The notes below the pieces were generated by a model. It was not told the DNA's origin. It made no database searches and worked only from the letters and a program-made list of their open reading frames with translations. From positions 40,439 through 104,438 of the forward strand of contig NZ_SCOT01000011.1 in the NCBI RefSeq assembly GCF_005502465.1: a stretch of 64,000 bases of DNA, given 5' to 3'. Positions 8,548 through 17,619 of the stretch are shown here, one piece after another (within the stretch, counting starts at the first letter, position 1; every line of letters begins with the position of its first letter). The stretch comes from Sphingopyxis sp. L1A2A. Its GTDB lineage: Bacteria > Pseudomonadota > Alphaproteobacteria > Sphingomonadales > Sphingomonadaceae. A program made the position numbers and the translations under genes.

Positions 8548-9351
8548 TTAATCCTTCAAGGATCGTATTTCGCGACTTTCGGGACCGAACGCGCCCGCGG
8601 TGACGTCGCGCGCGACCATCGGCAACGGGATCGGGGTCGATGCGATCAGCAAGCCGATGTTGGTCTTCACCGCGGGCGGCAGCAAGGCATCGCGCGCGAT
8701 CAGATCGCGGACTTCGCGAAACAGGCTGGCGAGCCGACGTTCGAGCAGGATGCGCGAGGCATCGGACAGCTCGCCGATCTCGAACTCCCAGATCGAGCCC
8801 TTGGCCGAGAAATCATATTGGAGAAACTCCTCCTTCACCCGCCGGTCGAAGAAACGCCGCATCGGCCCGCCGCGGCGCCAGCTGATGCTGCGCGCCGTCA
8901 TGAGGCGCATGACGTTGCCGGGAAGCAGCTGGATCAATCCGATGCGTTCGAGCTTCATCAGCGCCGGGATCAGCAAGGTCTGGTCGATCGCATAGTCGCG
9001 CTCGATCCGTTCGACGGTCCAGCCGTCGGTCGCGAGGTGAAAGCAGAACAGCGCAAGCGGATCGTCGACCAGCGCCTGTTCCTGCGCATCGGTCAGCGTC
9101 GTAGGCATCGCGGGCCGCATGTCGCCCGCCATCCGCGCGAGCGCGAGAAAATCGACGCCGACGAGTTCACAAATCTCGTCGATCCGCGCGAGGGTGAAGC
9201 TGCGCTGCGCAAAGATGCGCCGCACGCTCGCATGGCTGATGCCGAGCGCGCCCGCGACATCGGCATAGGTCATCCCGCGCTCCTTCAGCACACGCTTCAG
9301 CGCCTCGACCAGATAGACGCTTTGCGTGAGCGGGGGCGCGGGTGCCGTCAT
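8548..9351 (-). CDS. XRE-family (Cro/C1-type HTH) transcriptional regulator
   Basis: The 267-aa protein has an N-terminal Cro/C1 helix-turn-helix at residues ~15-70 (MTYADVAGALGISHASVRRIFA). A ~190-residue C-terminal part has no recognisable ligand fold. It lies between the small alpha/beta-barrel genes and the P450, all on the same strand, so it is likely co-transcribed. It may control the P450 or the wider region. It is one of the candidate regulators for the TGCGTA dyad. Confidence 0.82.
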   Translation of the reverse strand: MTAPAPPLTQSVYLVEALKRVLKERGMTYADVAGALGISHASVRRIFAQRSFTLARIDEICELVGVDFLALARMAGDMRPAMPTTLTDAQEQALVDDPLALFCFHLATDGWTVERIERDYAIDQTLLIPALMKLERIGLIQLLPGNVMRLMTARSISWRRGGPMRRFFDRRVKEEFLQYDFSAKGSIWEFEIGELSDASRILLERRLASLFREVRDLIARDALLPPAVKTNIGLLIASTPIPLPMVARDVTAGAFGPESREIRSLKD

Positions 9352-9366
9352 CGGCTGCTTATCACG

Positions 9367-9999
9367 CTAAAGGATCGATGCCTCAAGCGCGCAGAAACTG
9401 TGACAGAGCCGCGCATCGACGATCCGGTCGGGGCATTCGGGATCGAACCAGCGATCGATCCGCGCCCAATGATAGGGATGCATCATATAGGGCCCCATCA
9501 ACCCGCTGGCATCGGCATATTCCTGTTCCCAGATATGCGTCCAGCGGCGCGCGCCGACCGCTTTGTCGGCGCGGCTCAGCTGCCAGTTGCGGATTGCCGG
9601 GATATAGTGCGGCATCATCCGCGTTTCTCCCTCGAAACGCGCGACGACAACCGGGTCGGCGCCTTCATCGACGCTGAGCAACAGCACGCGATAGACACCG
9701 TTCGCAAGCCCGGGATCAGACCGACCGCCCAATCCGCTTTGATAGGCAACGCCATCGACCGAAACGACCGCCGGGGTGGTAAGCAGCGGCGCCAGCGCCG
9801 CGTCGAAATCGGCGCGCTGCACCGCGTCGTCGAATGCAAAATGGGCGAGGAGGTCGCCGCCGAAATGGCTCCCCACCAGCGTCGGGGCGACCAGCTGGCG
9901 ATAGGCGGCGTGCGCCGTAGCCAGCGCGTGTATCTCATCGGCCAACGCCGCAACACCCGCGGGATCGGCGACGGTGACAAGCCGGGTCAGCTTATACAT
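9367..9999 (-). CDS. Dabb-like stress-responsive alpha/beta-barrel protein
   Basis: The 210-aa product shows two repeats of a dimeric alpha/beta-barrel fold. The second has histidine-rich segments (RRWTHIWEQEY, MMHPYHWARIDRWFD) typical of Dabb/EthD relatives. No catalytic function can be assigned. The ATG at 9999 overlaps the end of the upstream gene by 8 bp, which argues for translational coupling. A longer upstream extension would run into the upstream gene. Confidence 0.55.
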   Translation of the reverse strand: MYKLTRLVTVADPAGVAALADEIHALATAHAAYRQLVAPTLVGSHFGGDLLAHFAFDDAVQRADFDAALAPLLTTPAVVSVDGVAYQSGLGGRSDPGLANGVYRVLLLSVDEGADPVVVARFEGETRMMPHYIPAIRNWQLSRADKAVGARRWTHIWEQEYADASGLMGPYMMHPYHWARIDRWFDPECPDRIVDARLCHSFCALEASIL

Positions 10000-10357
10000 C
10001 GCAGAGCCTTTCGATATCGGCAGGGGCCGAAGCGAAAAAGCGCCGCCGGCTGACCGCCCGCGGATCGACATCGGCCCACCAGGCCGCGACATCGGGGTCG
10101 TTGCCGCCGACGAAGCGCATCTGCCACCATGCCCCCGCATCGGCGAGCGACCAGCGAAAGACGAGGGTGTTCGACTGATCGTCGAGCCACATCGGCGGGC
10201 TCACCAATATCTGTTCGAGCGTCATGCCGCGCGCCCGCGCGCCGGGCGCATAGCGCGCCAGATAATCGCCGAGCAGCGCCTTGCCCTCGCCCGGCTTCGC
10301 GACAATCTCGTCGATCGCATGGACCATCGGCGCAGCCGCCGTGTCATCAGTCGTCAT
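9992..10357 (-). CDS. Small hypothetical protein, probable alpha/beta-barrel fold
   Basis: The 121-aa protein starts with a HAIDEIVAKPGEGKALLGDYLARY segment. That resembles the strand-helix opening of NIPSNAP/antibiotic-monooxygenase-like barrels. The rest has many tryptophans (AWWQMRF, AAWWADVD). I do not recognise a specific family. It overlaps the MDR gene by 11 bp and the next gene by 8 bp, so it is part of the TonB receptor-MDR operon. Confidence 0.5.
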   Translation of the reverse strand: MTTDDTAAAPMVHAIDEIVAKPGEGKALLGDYLARYAPGARARGMTLEQILVSPPMWLDDQSNTLVFRWSLADAGAWWQMRFVGGNDPDVAAWWADVDPRAVSRRRFFASAPADIERLCDV

Positions 10358-11336
10358 GGGGCGCTACCTCCAGGATGATCTTGCCGCGGACATGCTGTCC
10401 TTCGATGCGGCGATGCGCCTCGGCTGCTTCGCCGAGCGGCAGGATCTCGATCGCGGGCGGCTTCACCCCGCCCGCGGCGCATAAGGCCGCCAGTTCCGTC
10501 AGATGCTGCGGCAGGCGCATGACGGCGGTCATGTTGGACAGGATGCTCACGCCGTTCGCCGCGGCACGCGCGACCTCATCGGCGCTCGCCTGCGACACCA
10601 GCGTTGCAATCTCGACATAGCGGCCACCCGGCGCGACGATATCGACCGCGGATGGCAGCAGGCTGTCGAGTCCGACCGCATCGAGAACAAGATCGACGCC
10701 GCCGGGCGCCCATTGGCGTACCGCCTCTGCGACATCGCCAGCGCGATAGTCGATCGCGTGGTCGGCGCCGAAACCCCTGACATAGGCCATATTGTCCGGG
10801 CCGCAGGTCGCCGCGACGCGCGCACCAAGCGCGTGCGCGATCTGGATGCAGATGCTGCCGACGCCGCCCGCGCCGCCGTTGATGAGCACGGTCTGCCCTG
10901 CCGACAATCCGCCGACGTCGACAAGCCCGCCATAGGCCGTCGTCCCTGCGACCGGCAGCGCGGCAGCCTGTGCAAAACGCCAGCCCTGCGGCAGCGCGGC
11001 GACAAAAGCCGCGTCGGCGATGCAATATTCGGCATAGGAGCCATCGCGTCCTTGCCCCTGTTTGGACATGCCGAAGACACGGTCGCCGGGACCAAACGCG
11101 TCGACGCCCTCGCCGACCGCCTCGACAATGCCGGCGAAGTCGAAACCGAGCACGAACGGAAAGTGATAGTCGATGTAGGCTGACAGCTTGCCGACGCGCG
11201 TTTTCCAGTCGGCGGGGTTGACCCCGGCGCAGATGACCCGGACCAGCACCTCACCCGCGCCGGCTTCGGGTGTGGGCAGATCGCCCCAGACAAGCTGGTC
11301 GGGACCGCCGAACCCGTTGATCACCATCGCTCGCAT
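10347..11336 (-). CDS. NAD(P)H:quinone oxidoreductase-like medium-chain dehydrogenase/reductase
   Basis: The 329-aa protein begins MRAMVINGFGGPDQLVWGD. It has the GroES-like half and then a Rossmann half with LINGGAGGVGSICIQIA (residues ~145-160). Catalytic and structural zinc cysteines of alcohol dehydrogenases are not evident, so it belongs with the zinc-free quinone oxidoreductase/enoyl reductase group that uses NADPH. The start at 11336 has a GGGGAATGGC ribosome site. It follows the TonB receptor by 64 bp. Confidence 0.85.
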   Translation of the reverse strand: MRAMVINGFGGPDQLVWGDLPTPEAGAGEVLVRVICAGVNPADWKTRVGKLSAYIDYHFPFVLGFDFAGIVEAVGEGVDAFGPGDRVFGMSKQGQGRDGSYAEYCIADAAFVAALPQGWRFAQAAALPVAGTTAYGGLVDVGGLSAGQTVLINGGAGGVGSICIQIAHALGARVAATCGPDNMAYVRGFGADHAIDYRAGDVAEAVRQWAPGGVDLVLDAVGLDSLLPSAVDIVAPGGRYVEIATLVSQASADEVARAAANGVSILSNMTAVMRLPQHLTELAALCAAGGVKPPAIEILPLGEAAEAHRRIEGQHVRGKIILEVAPHDD

Positions 11337-11400
11337 GCCATTCCCCTTATCGATCGATGGCAAAGGGTCCGGCCGCGCCATGCGGCCGCCCCCTGCCCCG

Positions 11401-13659
11401 TCAGCGCCGGAAGCTGAGTGTTGCCCAGTAGCGGCGTGGTTCATTAAAATAGCCCTCCACAAAGCCGAAGCTGGTCGAGGCGTCATAGCCCGCGGTCAGC
11501 ACGCGCTTGTCGGTCAGATTGTCGACCGCGAGGCGAAGCGACAGCCCCCTGGCGGGCAGCGTGAATTCGGCGCTGGCGTTCAGGATCGCATGATCGGGCG
11601 CGCGCATCAGCGGCGAATTTTCGACATCGATCCAGGTGAGGCTGCGGTAGGCGGCGTCGAGGCGGAAGCTCGCATCGACGCTGTCCGACAGCGCGACCGA
11701 ATAGACGATGCTGCCGCTCGCGGTGAGGTCGGGCGCCTGCTTCGGATTGCGGAAGCTGACATCGGTCGGAACGCCGCCGATCACCGAGGTATAGCGCAGA
11801 TATTTCGCATCGAGATAGCCGAACGAACCGCTCAGTCGCAGCTCGCGCGAGACGCGAACGTCACCCTCCAGCTCGATCCCCTGAATCCGCGACTTGCCGG
11901 CATTGTCGGTGCGCACCACGATCAGACCGGTGTTCGGGCTGACCGTCGAGATGAGCAGTTGCTGATCCTTGTAATCGTTGCGGAAGGCCGAGAGGTTCAG
12001 CGTGACAAGCCCGCCGAGCGTCGTCTTGAGCCCCGCCTCATAGGCGGTCAGATATTCGGGATCATAGGACCCGATTTCCTCGACCGAGGTCGGCCGTCCG
12101 TTGAAGCCGCCGCTGCGGAACCCCCGCGACCAGGAGACATAGCCGAGAATATCGGGGGTGAATTTATACGAGAGCGAAGCGCGCGGCGTGAACGCCTTCC
12201 AGTCCTCGCTCAGCCGGTACGAGGGCATGCCCGAAAGCAGCGGCTGCTGGCTGTAGATCCGCATCGCGGCCTGATCCCAGACCTTCTTTTCCCAAGTGTA
12301 GCGCGCGCCGAGTTCGAGCGTCAGCGCATCGGTGACGTCGAAGGTGGCGTTGCCGAACAGCGCATAATTGGTCGTCTTCTGCCGATTGGCGAAGTCGATG
12401 TTGAAATCGAGCGCGGTGGCGAGCGCGGGGTCGAAGCCCGCCGCGATCAGGCGCGGATAAAGTCCGTCGGCAACGTAGAGCGTGGTGTCGTCGCGCGACT
12501 TTTCGCGGAAATAATAGGCGCCGAGCAACAGCGAGCCGCGATCGAACAGGCTGGTCGCATATTGCAGTTCCTGCGAGATCTGGCGCGCACTCTCGTCGTG
12601 GATGTCGCCCGCATAATTGACCGCCGCCGAGGCATCGCCATCGCGCCCGAAGATCGCATGGACCCAGCGATAGGCGCTGATCGACTTCAACGTGCCGCCG
12701 CCCAGATCGGCCGAAAGCGTCAGCGTCGCATTGGCGGCATCGGTCTCGTCGCGGTTGAGGAAATCACTGGTGTCGGTGCGGTTGATGCTGCCGGGCGCGG
12801 TGCAGCACGGCGCAATGAAGGCCGATTGCAGTCCCGAGAAGAAAGTCGGGGTAAAGGATAGCATGCTGTGCGGCGTGCTGTTCTGGCGGCGGCGCAGCCC
12901 GTCGACGGTCAGCACCGCATCGATCGGCGACGCACCATAATGCAGCGTCAGCCGGCCCGCCTGAACATTGCGATTGCCCAGATTCTTGCCCGAGGGGACT
13001 TTCTGCCAGCCCTCGCCCCATTCGCCCAGCGCGGCGACCCCGATCGCGAGATTGTCCGAAAGCCCTGCCTCGACATTGGCGCGTAGCCGGAGATCGTTGA
13101 ACGAGCCATAGCGGATGTCGCCTTCGATCCGGTTACCCCTCGGCACACGCGAGACGACGCTGATCGCGCCGCCGATCGTATTCTTGCCGAACAGCGACCC
13201 CTGCGGCCCGCGCAGCACTTCGATCCGGTCGATGCCCAGAAGCTCGGTGGTCGCGCCAAAGCTGCGCGCGACATAGACGCCGTCGATATAGAGCGCGACC
13301 GCGGGATCGGAGGTGATGATGAAGTCATTCTCGCCGACGCCGCGGATGAACGCCGAAACGCCGCCGCTGTTGCCGCCCTGCCCCGGCGTGAACTGAAGGT
13401 TGGGCGCGACCTGGCCGACGTCGGTGACGCCGTCAAAGCCGCGCGAGTCAAGCTGCGCGCCGCCGATCGCGGTGATCGCGATGGGTACGTCCTGCAGCTT
13501 TTCCTCGCGCCGGCGCGCGGTGACGACGATCTCGGTGGAGTCGTCTTCGTTCGCCGCGTCCTCGGCGGCGGGCGCCTGCTCCTGCGCAAAAAGCGGCTGC
13601 GCAGTGGCAAGCGCCACCAGCGCAACCGAAGCACGCGCGAAATACCTGTAATTTTTCAT
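11401..13659 (-). CDS. TonB-dependent outer-membrane receptor
   Basis: The 752-aa protein has a signal peptide (residues 1-~26), a TonB-box-like STEIVVTARRREEK segment, and plug motifs IEVLRGPQGSLFG and NTIGGAISV. The barrel ends ATLSFRR, so the usual terminal aromatic is third from the end. The ATG at 13659 has CGGAGGGGC upstream. It is the first gene of a minus-strand operon reaching the XRE/P450 genes and has a dyad operator 49-78 bp upstream. The substrate is unknown and likely hydrophobic. Confidence 0.93.
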   Translation of the reverse strand: MKNYRYFARASVALVALATAQPLFAQEQAPAAEDAANEDDSTEIVVTARRREEKLQDVPIAITAIGGAQLDSRGFDGVTDVGQVAPNLQFTPGQGGNSGGVSAFIRGVGENDFIITSDPAVALYIDGVYVARSFGATTELLGIDRIEVLRGPQGSLFGKNTIGGAISVVSRVPRGNRIEGDIRYGSFNDLRLRANVEAGLSDNLAIGVAALGEWGEGWQKVPSGKNLGNRNVQAGRLTLHYGASPIDAVLTVDGLRRRQNSTPHSMLSFTPTFFSGLQSAFIAPCCTAPGSINRTDTSDFLNRDETDAANATLTLSADLGGGTLKSISAYRWVHAIFGRDGDASAAVNYAGDIHDESARQISQELQYATSLFDRGSLLLGAYYFREKSRDDTTLYVADGLYPRLIAAGFDPALATALDFNIDFANRQKTTNYALFGNATFDVTDALTLELGARYTWEKKVWDQAAMRIYSQQPLLSGMPSYRLSEDWKAFTPRASLSYKFTPDILGYVSWSRGFRSGGFNGRPTSVEEIGSYDPEYLTAYEAGLKTTLGGLVTLNLSAFRNDYKDQQLLISTVSPNTGLIVVRTDNAGKSRIQGIELEGDVRVSRELRLSGSFGYLDAKYLRYTSVIGGVPTDVSFRNPKQAPDLTASGSIVYSVALSDSVDASFRLDAAYRSLTWIDVENSPLMRAPDHAILNASAEFTLPARGLSLRLAVDNLTDKRVLTAGYDASTSFGFVEGYFNEPRRYWATLSFRR

Positions 13660-13707
13660 CTTTGCCCCTCCGCGACCCGGATCATCTCCGCGATGATGCC
13701 CATATTA

Positions 13708-13737
13708 TGCATGACAAATGACATCGAATAAAACGCA
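13708..13737. promoter_or_regulatory. TGCGTA-N18-TACGCA dyad operator (site 2, degenerate left arm)
   Basis: TGCATG (13708-13713), 18-bp spacer, AACGCA (13732-13737). It lies between the divergent TonB-receptor gene (start 13659) and the SDR (start 13937). The outer TGC/GCA bases and spacing are kept, but three of the inner bases differ from the consensus. Confidence 0.45.
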
Positions 13738-13936
13738 TTTCAACATCAAATAGAATTTTCACTTATGTCATGCGCTTACCAAAGGCAGAGTTTTATCGCA
13801 CGTCGTCGATTTTCGCGGACCTCCCTGCGGCATTTTTCGCAAGCATGGGGCGCCCGTTCCTCGTCCAATTGGATCAATTCGCCTGACCGTGCCGGTGCTA
13901 CGAAATCGGGCAACGACGGATGGAGAGAGGATCGAG

Positions 13937-14701
13937 ATGGGCATGTTCGAAGGCAAGGTCGCGCTGGTAACCGGCGGCGCTTCGGGAATCGGCGTCGCGG
14001 CGGCGTTCCGCTTTGCCGACGAGGGGGCCGCGGTCGTGGTCGCCGACATCAACGAAGCCGGCGCCGAGGTGATCGCCGACGCGATCCGCGCCAAAGGCGG
14101 TCGCGCGCGCGCCATCCGCTGCGATGTCGCCAGCGCCGCGGACAATGACGCGATGGTCGCTGCGGCAAAGCAGGATTTCGGTCGGCTCGACGCCGCCTTC
14201 CTGAACGCCGGTGCCTATGCGCAGACCGGTTTCGAAGAGTCCGACGCCGCGATCCTCGACACTATGGTCGCGATCAACCTCAAGGGTGCCTGGCTGGGGC
14301 TGCAATCGGTGCTGCCCGCGCTCGAACGTGAAGGTGCGGCGGTGGTAACGGCATCGACCTCGGGCGTCATCGGGTTGAATGTGGCGGCCGCCTATAGCGC
14401 CGCCAAACATGGTGTGATCGGGCTGGTGCGATCGACGTCACAGAGTTTTGCGGCGCGCGGTCTGCGCGTCAACGCGATCTGCCCCGGGCCGGTCGCGACC
14501 GCGATCCTGGGCGTGGCCGAGCAGGCCCCGATCCAGCCGGCCGACACGCTCGCGCTTCCCGATTATGGCGGCGTGCTGCTGCCCCAGCATATCGCAGAGG
14601 TCGCGCTGTTCCTTGCAAGTCCGCGCTCGGGCGGAATCAACGGGCAGTCGCATATCGTCGATGCGGGCTATCTGGCCAGCTATCCGCCGATGCCGCAATG
14701 A
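13937..14701 (+). CDS. Short-chain dehydrogenase/reductase (SDR)
   Basis: The 254-aa classical SDR has the cofactor motif TGGASGIG (residues ~10-17), NAG at ~88, and a YSAAK catalytic motif (Tyr/Lys) at ~155. The acidic residue after beta-2 (VVADINEAG) favours NAD. Such enzymes oxidise or reduce hydroxysteroids and many other alcohols. The ATG at 13937 follows GGAGAGAGG. The nearest genes are the TonB receptor (divergent) and an NTF2-fold protein (convergent). Steroid alcohol oxidation is an inference from the region. Confidence 0.88.
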   Translation: MGMFEGKVALVTGGASGIGVAAAFRFADEGAAVVVADINEAGAEVIADAIRAKGGRARAIRCDVASAADNDAMVAAAKQDFGRLDAAFLNAGAYAQTGFEESDAAILDTMVAINLKGAWLGLQSVLPALEREGAAVVTASTSGVIGLNVAAAYSAAKHGVIGLVRSTSQSFAARGLRVNAICPGPVATAILGVAEQAPIQPADTLALPDYGGVLLPQHIAEVALFLASPRSGGINGQSHIVDAGYLASYPPMPQ

Positions 14702-14714
14702 GCCGGAGGGCGCG

Positions 14715-15161
14715 TCAGTCGCGCACGACGCGGATGCGGCTGAGCCGGGTCCTGGCGATCAGCCAGCGCCCGCGCGCCTTGCGATAGCAATCATGATAAT
14801 GTCCGAAACCGTGGCGCGAGCGACCGGCAAGATCGCTTCCCTCGCCCGCCCAGAAATGGTCGTCCATCGCCCAGATGCCCTCGGCATCGCGTGCGCCGGT
14901 GAAGCGGATTTCAAAGCTGTGGACATGATGCACCGTCGTGGCATTTTCGAGCGCGGCGGCAACCCCGGCGACAAAGGCCTCGGCACCGGTGGTCAGCAGT
15001 TTTTCATCGGCCTCACCCGGCATTTCGCGAAAGTCGCCGACCATGTCGTCGGTGAGCAGGCTGCGCAGCAGCGCCCAGTCCTTGGTGTCGAGCGCGCGCA
15101 CGTAGCGCGCCTTGAGCAGCCGGATCTCCTCGATCGCAGCAAGATTGACAGCTTCTGTCAC
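14715..15161 (-). CDS. SnoaL/NTF2-like protein
   Basis: The 148-aa protein has the NTF2-like cone-fold pattern: helix EEIRLLKARYVRALDTKDW, then LLTDDMVGDF, and late strands DDHFWAGEGSD and GHYHDCYRKARGRW. Relatives include scytalone-dehydratase-like and ketosteroid-isomerase-like enzymes. A related protein is at 24558-25025. It follows the sulfotransferase by 3 bp in the same operon. A lyase or isomerase role is possible but not shown. Confidence 0.7.
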   Translation of the reverse strand: MTEAVNLAAIEEIRLLKARYVRALDTKDWALLRSLLTDDMVGDFREMPGEADEKLLTTGAEAFVAGVAAALENATTVHHVHSFEIRFTGARDAEGIWAMDDHFWAGEGSDLAGRSRHGFGHYHDCYRKARGRWLIARTRLSRIRVVRD

Positions 15162-15164
15162 GAT

Positions 15165-16337
15165 TTATTTCCTCTCCAGGAAGGCAGCTCGATAGGCCGC
15201 GAAACGCTGTTCTACATCGGAGCGGACCAAGCAGAAATCCTCAAGCGCATATTTGTGCGGCGCGCGATCCTCGCGCTTGTTGGCATCGATCCACTCGGCC
15301 ATGCCCGCGCGCACCGCGTCGGTGACATCGACCCCCGCGGCCTCGAGCACGCGCACGCCCTCGCCGATCGGATCGCTGAGCAGATCGGCGTAGCGAACGT
15401 CGATGAAATTCTGCCCCGCGACCTGTCCGCGCACCGCCATGAAACGGTCGAGCAACTCGGCGAGCCGCGGCACCCAGAAGGCGGCAACGCTCGCCCGATC
15501 GACGCTGTCCGACACCATCCGGTAAAGGCTGTGCTCCATGCTGCAATAGCTCGGCACCGTCGCGACCGGGTCGCGGTGCGTCATCACGATCTTCGCCTCG
15601 GGGAATATCTCGATCACCGCGTCGAGCGCGAGCAGATGACCGGGGGTCTTGAGCACCCATTTCGCCCCCGCGCGGCTCTGGTCCTGCCATTGCAGCGACT
15701 GGAGAATCTGCTTGAGGTCGCGATAGCATTGGATGCCGTCGTTTTCGGTCAGCCAGCGCGCATAGCCCGGAACATGGTAAGTCCCCTCGATCATCGTGCT
15801 CGAATAGAGCTGGCCGAGGATGATCAGCTCCTCGTCGGGCTGGTCGATACTCATCGGATGGATCGACATCAGATCGGGGATCGTCCTGAGCATATAGTCG
15901 AGAAAGCCGCGCGCCGCCGCGCGCCGCGGCTCGGGATCGCCGCGCGCCTCGCCCGGGAAGGGTGCATAATTCTGCGTCTCGAACCAGCGGGTACCGGTCA
16001 TCCCCGGCGCCGAGGCCAGCATGCGGTGCAGCATCGTGCTCCCGGTGCGCGGGAGGCCGACGACGACCGCCGCGACCTCGACGGTCTCGTCGAGAATTTC
16101 GGGATGCTGCTTGATCAGGTCGACATGCCGCAGGCGGTTGACGAGGCCGTTGACGATCATCGCCGCGGCGCTCGCAACCCCCGCCTCGCTGAGCCGGGCT
16201 TCGGTATTGAGCGCCGGGATCAGCGCGTCGATATTGGCGAAGAACCAGGTGTCGCCGAAATCCGAAAGCCCCGTCTGCTCGCACGCGCGCGCCACCAGCA
16301 CGTCGCGATCCGGCACCTGGCCAATTGCCTCTTTCAC
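15165..16337 (-). CDS. PAPS-dependent sulfotransferase family protein
   Basis: The protein of ~390 aa has a 5'-phosphosulfate loop GLPRTGST (around residue 95-105) and a 3'-phosphate-binding region with MTHRDP. These features define the Sulfotransfer_3 group, which moves sulfate from PAPS to an alcohol or phenol. I chose the GTG at 16337 because AGAGAGGA stands 6 bp upstream. The in-frame ATGs at 16355 and 16358 have no ribosome site. A dyad operator lies about 50-80 bp upstream. The enzyme is unusual in a degradative region and could act on a steroid hydroxyl. Confidence 0.82.
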   Translation of the reverse strand: MKEAIGQVPDRDVLVARACEQTGLSDFGDTWFFANIDALIPALNTEARLSEAGVASAAAMIVNGLVNRLRHVDLIKQHPEILDETVEVAAVVVGLPRTGSTMLHRMLASAPGMTGTRWFETQNYAPFPGEARGDPEPRRAAARGFLDYMLRTIPDLMSIHPMSIDQPDEELIILGQLYSSTMIEGTYHVPGYARWLTENDGIQCYRDLKQILQSLQWQDQSRAGAKWVLKTPGHLLALDAVIEIFPEAKIVMTHRDPVATVPSYCSMEHSLYRMVSDSVDRASVAAFWVPRLAELLDRFMAVRGQVAGQNFIDVRYADLLSDPIGEGVRVLEAAGVDVTDAVRAGMAEWIDANKREDRAPHKYALEDFCLVRSDVEQRFAAYRAAFLERK

Positions 16338-16387
16338 AGCCCATCCTCTCTGCATCATGATAGTAATTTTATATATGTCATACGATA

Positions 16388-16417
16388 TTCGTATTCACAT
16401 ATGCTATCATCTACGCA
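16388..16417. promoter_or_regulatory. TGCGTA-N18-TACGCA dyad operator (site 3)
   Basis: TTCGTA (16388-16393), 18-bp spacer, TACGCA (16412-16417), one mismatch to the consensus. The left arm overlaps a separate perfect 15-bp palindrome, ATACGA-TAT-TCGTAT (16380-16394). The site lies upstream of the sulfotransferase and just beyond the stop of the LuxR gene. Confidence 0.6.
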
Positions 16418-16433
16418 GAAAGAAGCAACATCC

Positions 16434-17570
16434 TTAGGTGCTGGAGCCACCCAATTCGGTCATTCCGGCGTGGAGCAGGTGCACCAGCTGCGACTGACGC
16501 CGAGCACCGGTCTTGGCGAAGATCGAGCGCAGGTGCGAGCGCGCGGTGTTGTGCGCGATGCCCAGCCGGTCGGCCGCCTCGACCAGCGAACCGCCGCCGG
16601 CAAGCGCCGCGGCGAGCATCGCCTCCATCCGGGTCAGCTGGAACAGGTCGCGGATCGCTTCGGGATCGGGCGCCGCATCCTGCCCCGGATCGCTGATGAA
16701 CAACGCCAGCGCCGCGCCCTTGCCGCCGCGCATGAAGGCGGGCGTCGTCACCGCCTTGGCGACGACGCCCAGATCGCGCCGTCCCGAGGGCCGCTCGATA
16801 CGGAAGCGCTGCGGCGGCGAGGCGGCGGGATCAGTCTCGGCATCGAGCAATTTAAGCAGTTTTTCGAGCGTTCGGTGCGCCGTACCCGCCGCCAGCCGGA
16901 GCCGCCCGCCCGCCAGTGTCAGCCCGTCTTCCTCGGCCAGCAACCGCTCGGCAACCGCGTTGGTGCGGATCACCTTTCCGTCGTGGTCGAGCGTGATCGC
17001 CGCGACGCCCATTTGTTCGACAACGCCGCGATAGACGCCATGTTCGGCGCCCGACGCCTGCAACCGTTCGAACAGCTGGATCGCATGGCGCAGATGCGGG
17101 ACGAGCGTCTGCAACGCATCGCGTTCGGCGGCGCCGAAATCGTGACGGCTGCTGTCGCGCGTCACCCGAAGCCGCGCCTCGAAACCGCTGTCGAAACGCA
17201 GGTCGACGCCGAGGATCTGGTCGCCTCCCGCGGCTTCGAGGAAGTCGCGCCAAAAATCGCTCGCGCGCGCCGCGCCTTGGACAAAGTCGCTAAAGGACAT
17301 GACCTTGCCTTCGGGCAGCCCCTTGAACGGATCGTTGGCAAAGAAGCTTTCGGCATAATCTTCGCTGGTTTGCGGATCGGCGTCGGGGGTGACGATCGTC
17401 CCGGGCTTGCGCGTGCCGGGCATTGTCAGGATCAGCGTCGCGTAAGTGCCGTCGAGATAGAGCGCGAGACCGCGCAGGAAATCCTCCCACGGCGTGTCCG
17501 CCAGCAAACCGCCGAACAGGTCGGCGAGCAGCTTCGAAAATTCCGCGGTCGGTCCGCCTGCCTTCACCAT
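16434..17570 (-). CDS. LuxR-family transcriptional regulator
   Basis: The 378-aa protein has a C-terminal LuxR-type HTH (LTRMEAMLAAALAGGGSLVEAADRLGIAHNTARSHLR) and an N-terminal sensory half without a receiver domain. It is a paralogue of the protein at 1-1098, with the same architecture. The ATG at 17570 is chosen because GAAGG stands at a good distance. An in-frame ATG at 17591 adds seven residues. It is divergent from the esterase gene 49 bp away, a normal place for a specific activator. Confidence 0.85.
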   Translation of the reverse strand: MVKAGGPTAEFSKLLADLFGGLLADTPWEDFLRGLALYLDGTYATLILTMPGTRKPGTIVTPDADPQTSEDYAESFFANDPFKGLPEGKVMSFSDFVQGAARASDFWRDFLEAAGGDQILGVDLRFDSGFEARLRVTRDSSRHDFGAAERDALQTLVPHLRHAIQLFERLQASGAEHGVYRGVVEQMGVAAITLDHDGKVIRTNAVAERLLAEEDGLTLAGGRLRLAAGTAHRTLEKLLKLLDAETDPAASPPQRFRIERPSGRRDLGVVAKAVTTPAFMRGGKGAALALFISDPGQDAAPDPEAIRDLFQLTRMEAMLAAALAGGGSLVEAADRLGIAHNTARSHLRSIFAKTGARRQSQLVHLLHAGMTELGGSST

Positions 17571-17619
17571 CGCACCTTCATTTCCATCCATTCCATCCCA
17601 CAAGCCGGAGAGCTTTGCC

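Noticed and set aside
13771..13800. A further TGCG...CGCA pair at the dyad spacing (TGCGCT-N18-ATCGCA)
   Set aside because: Only the outer four bases of each arm agree, and an eight-base pattern of this kind is expected now and then by chance. It is kept out of the operator list.
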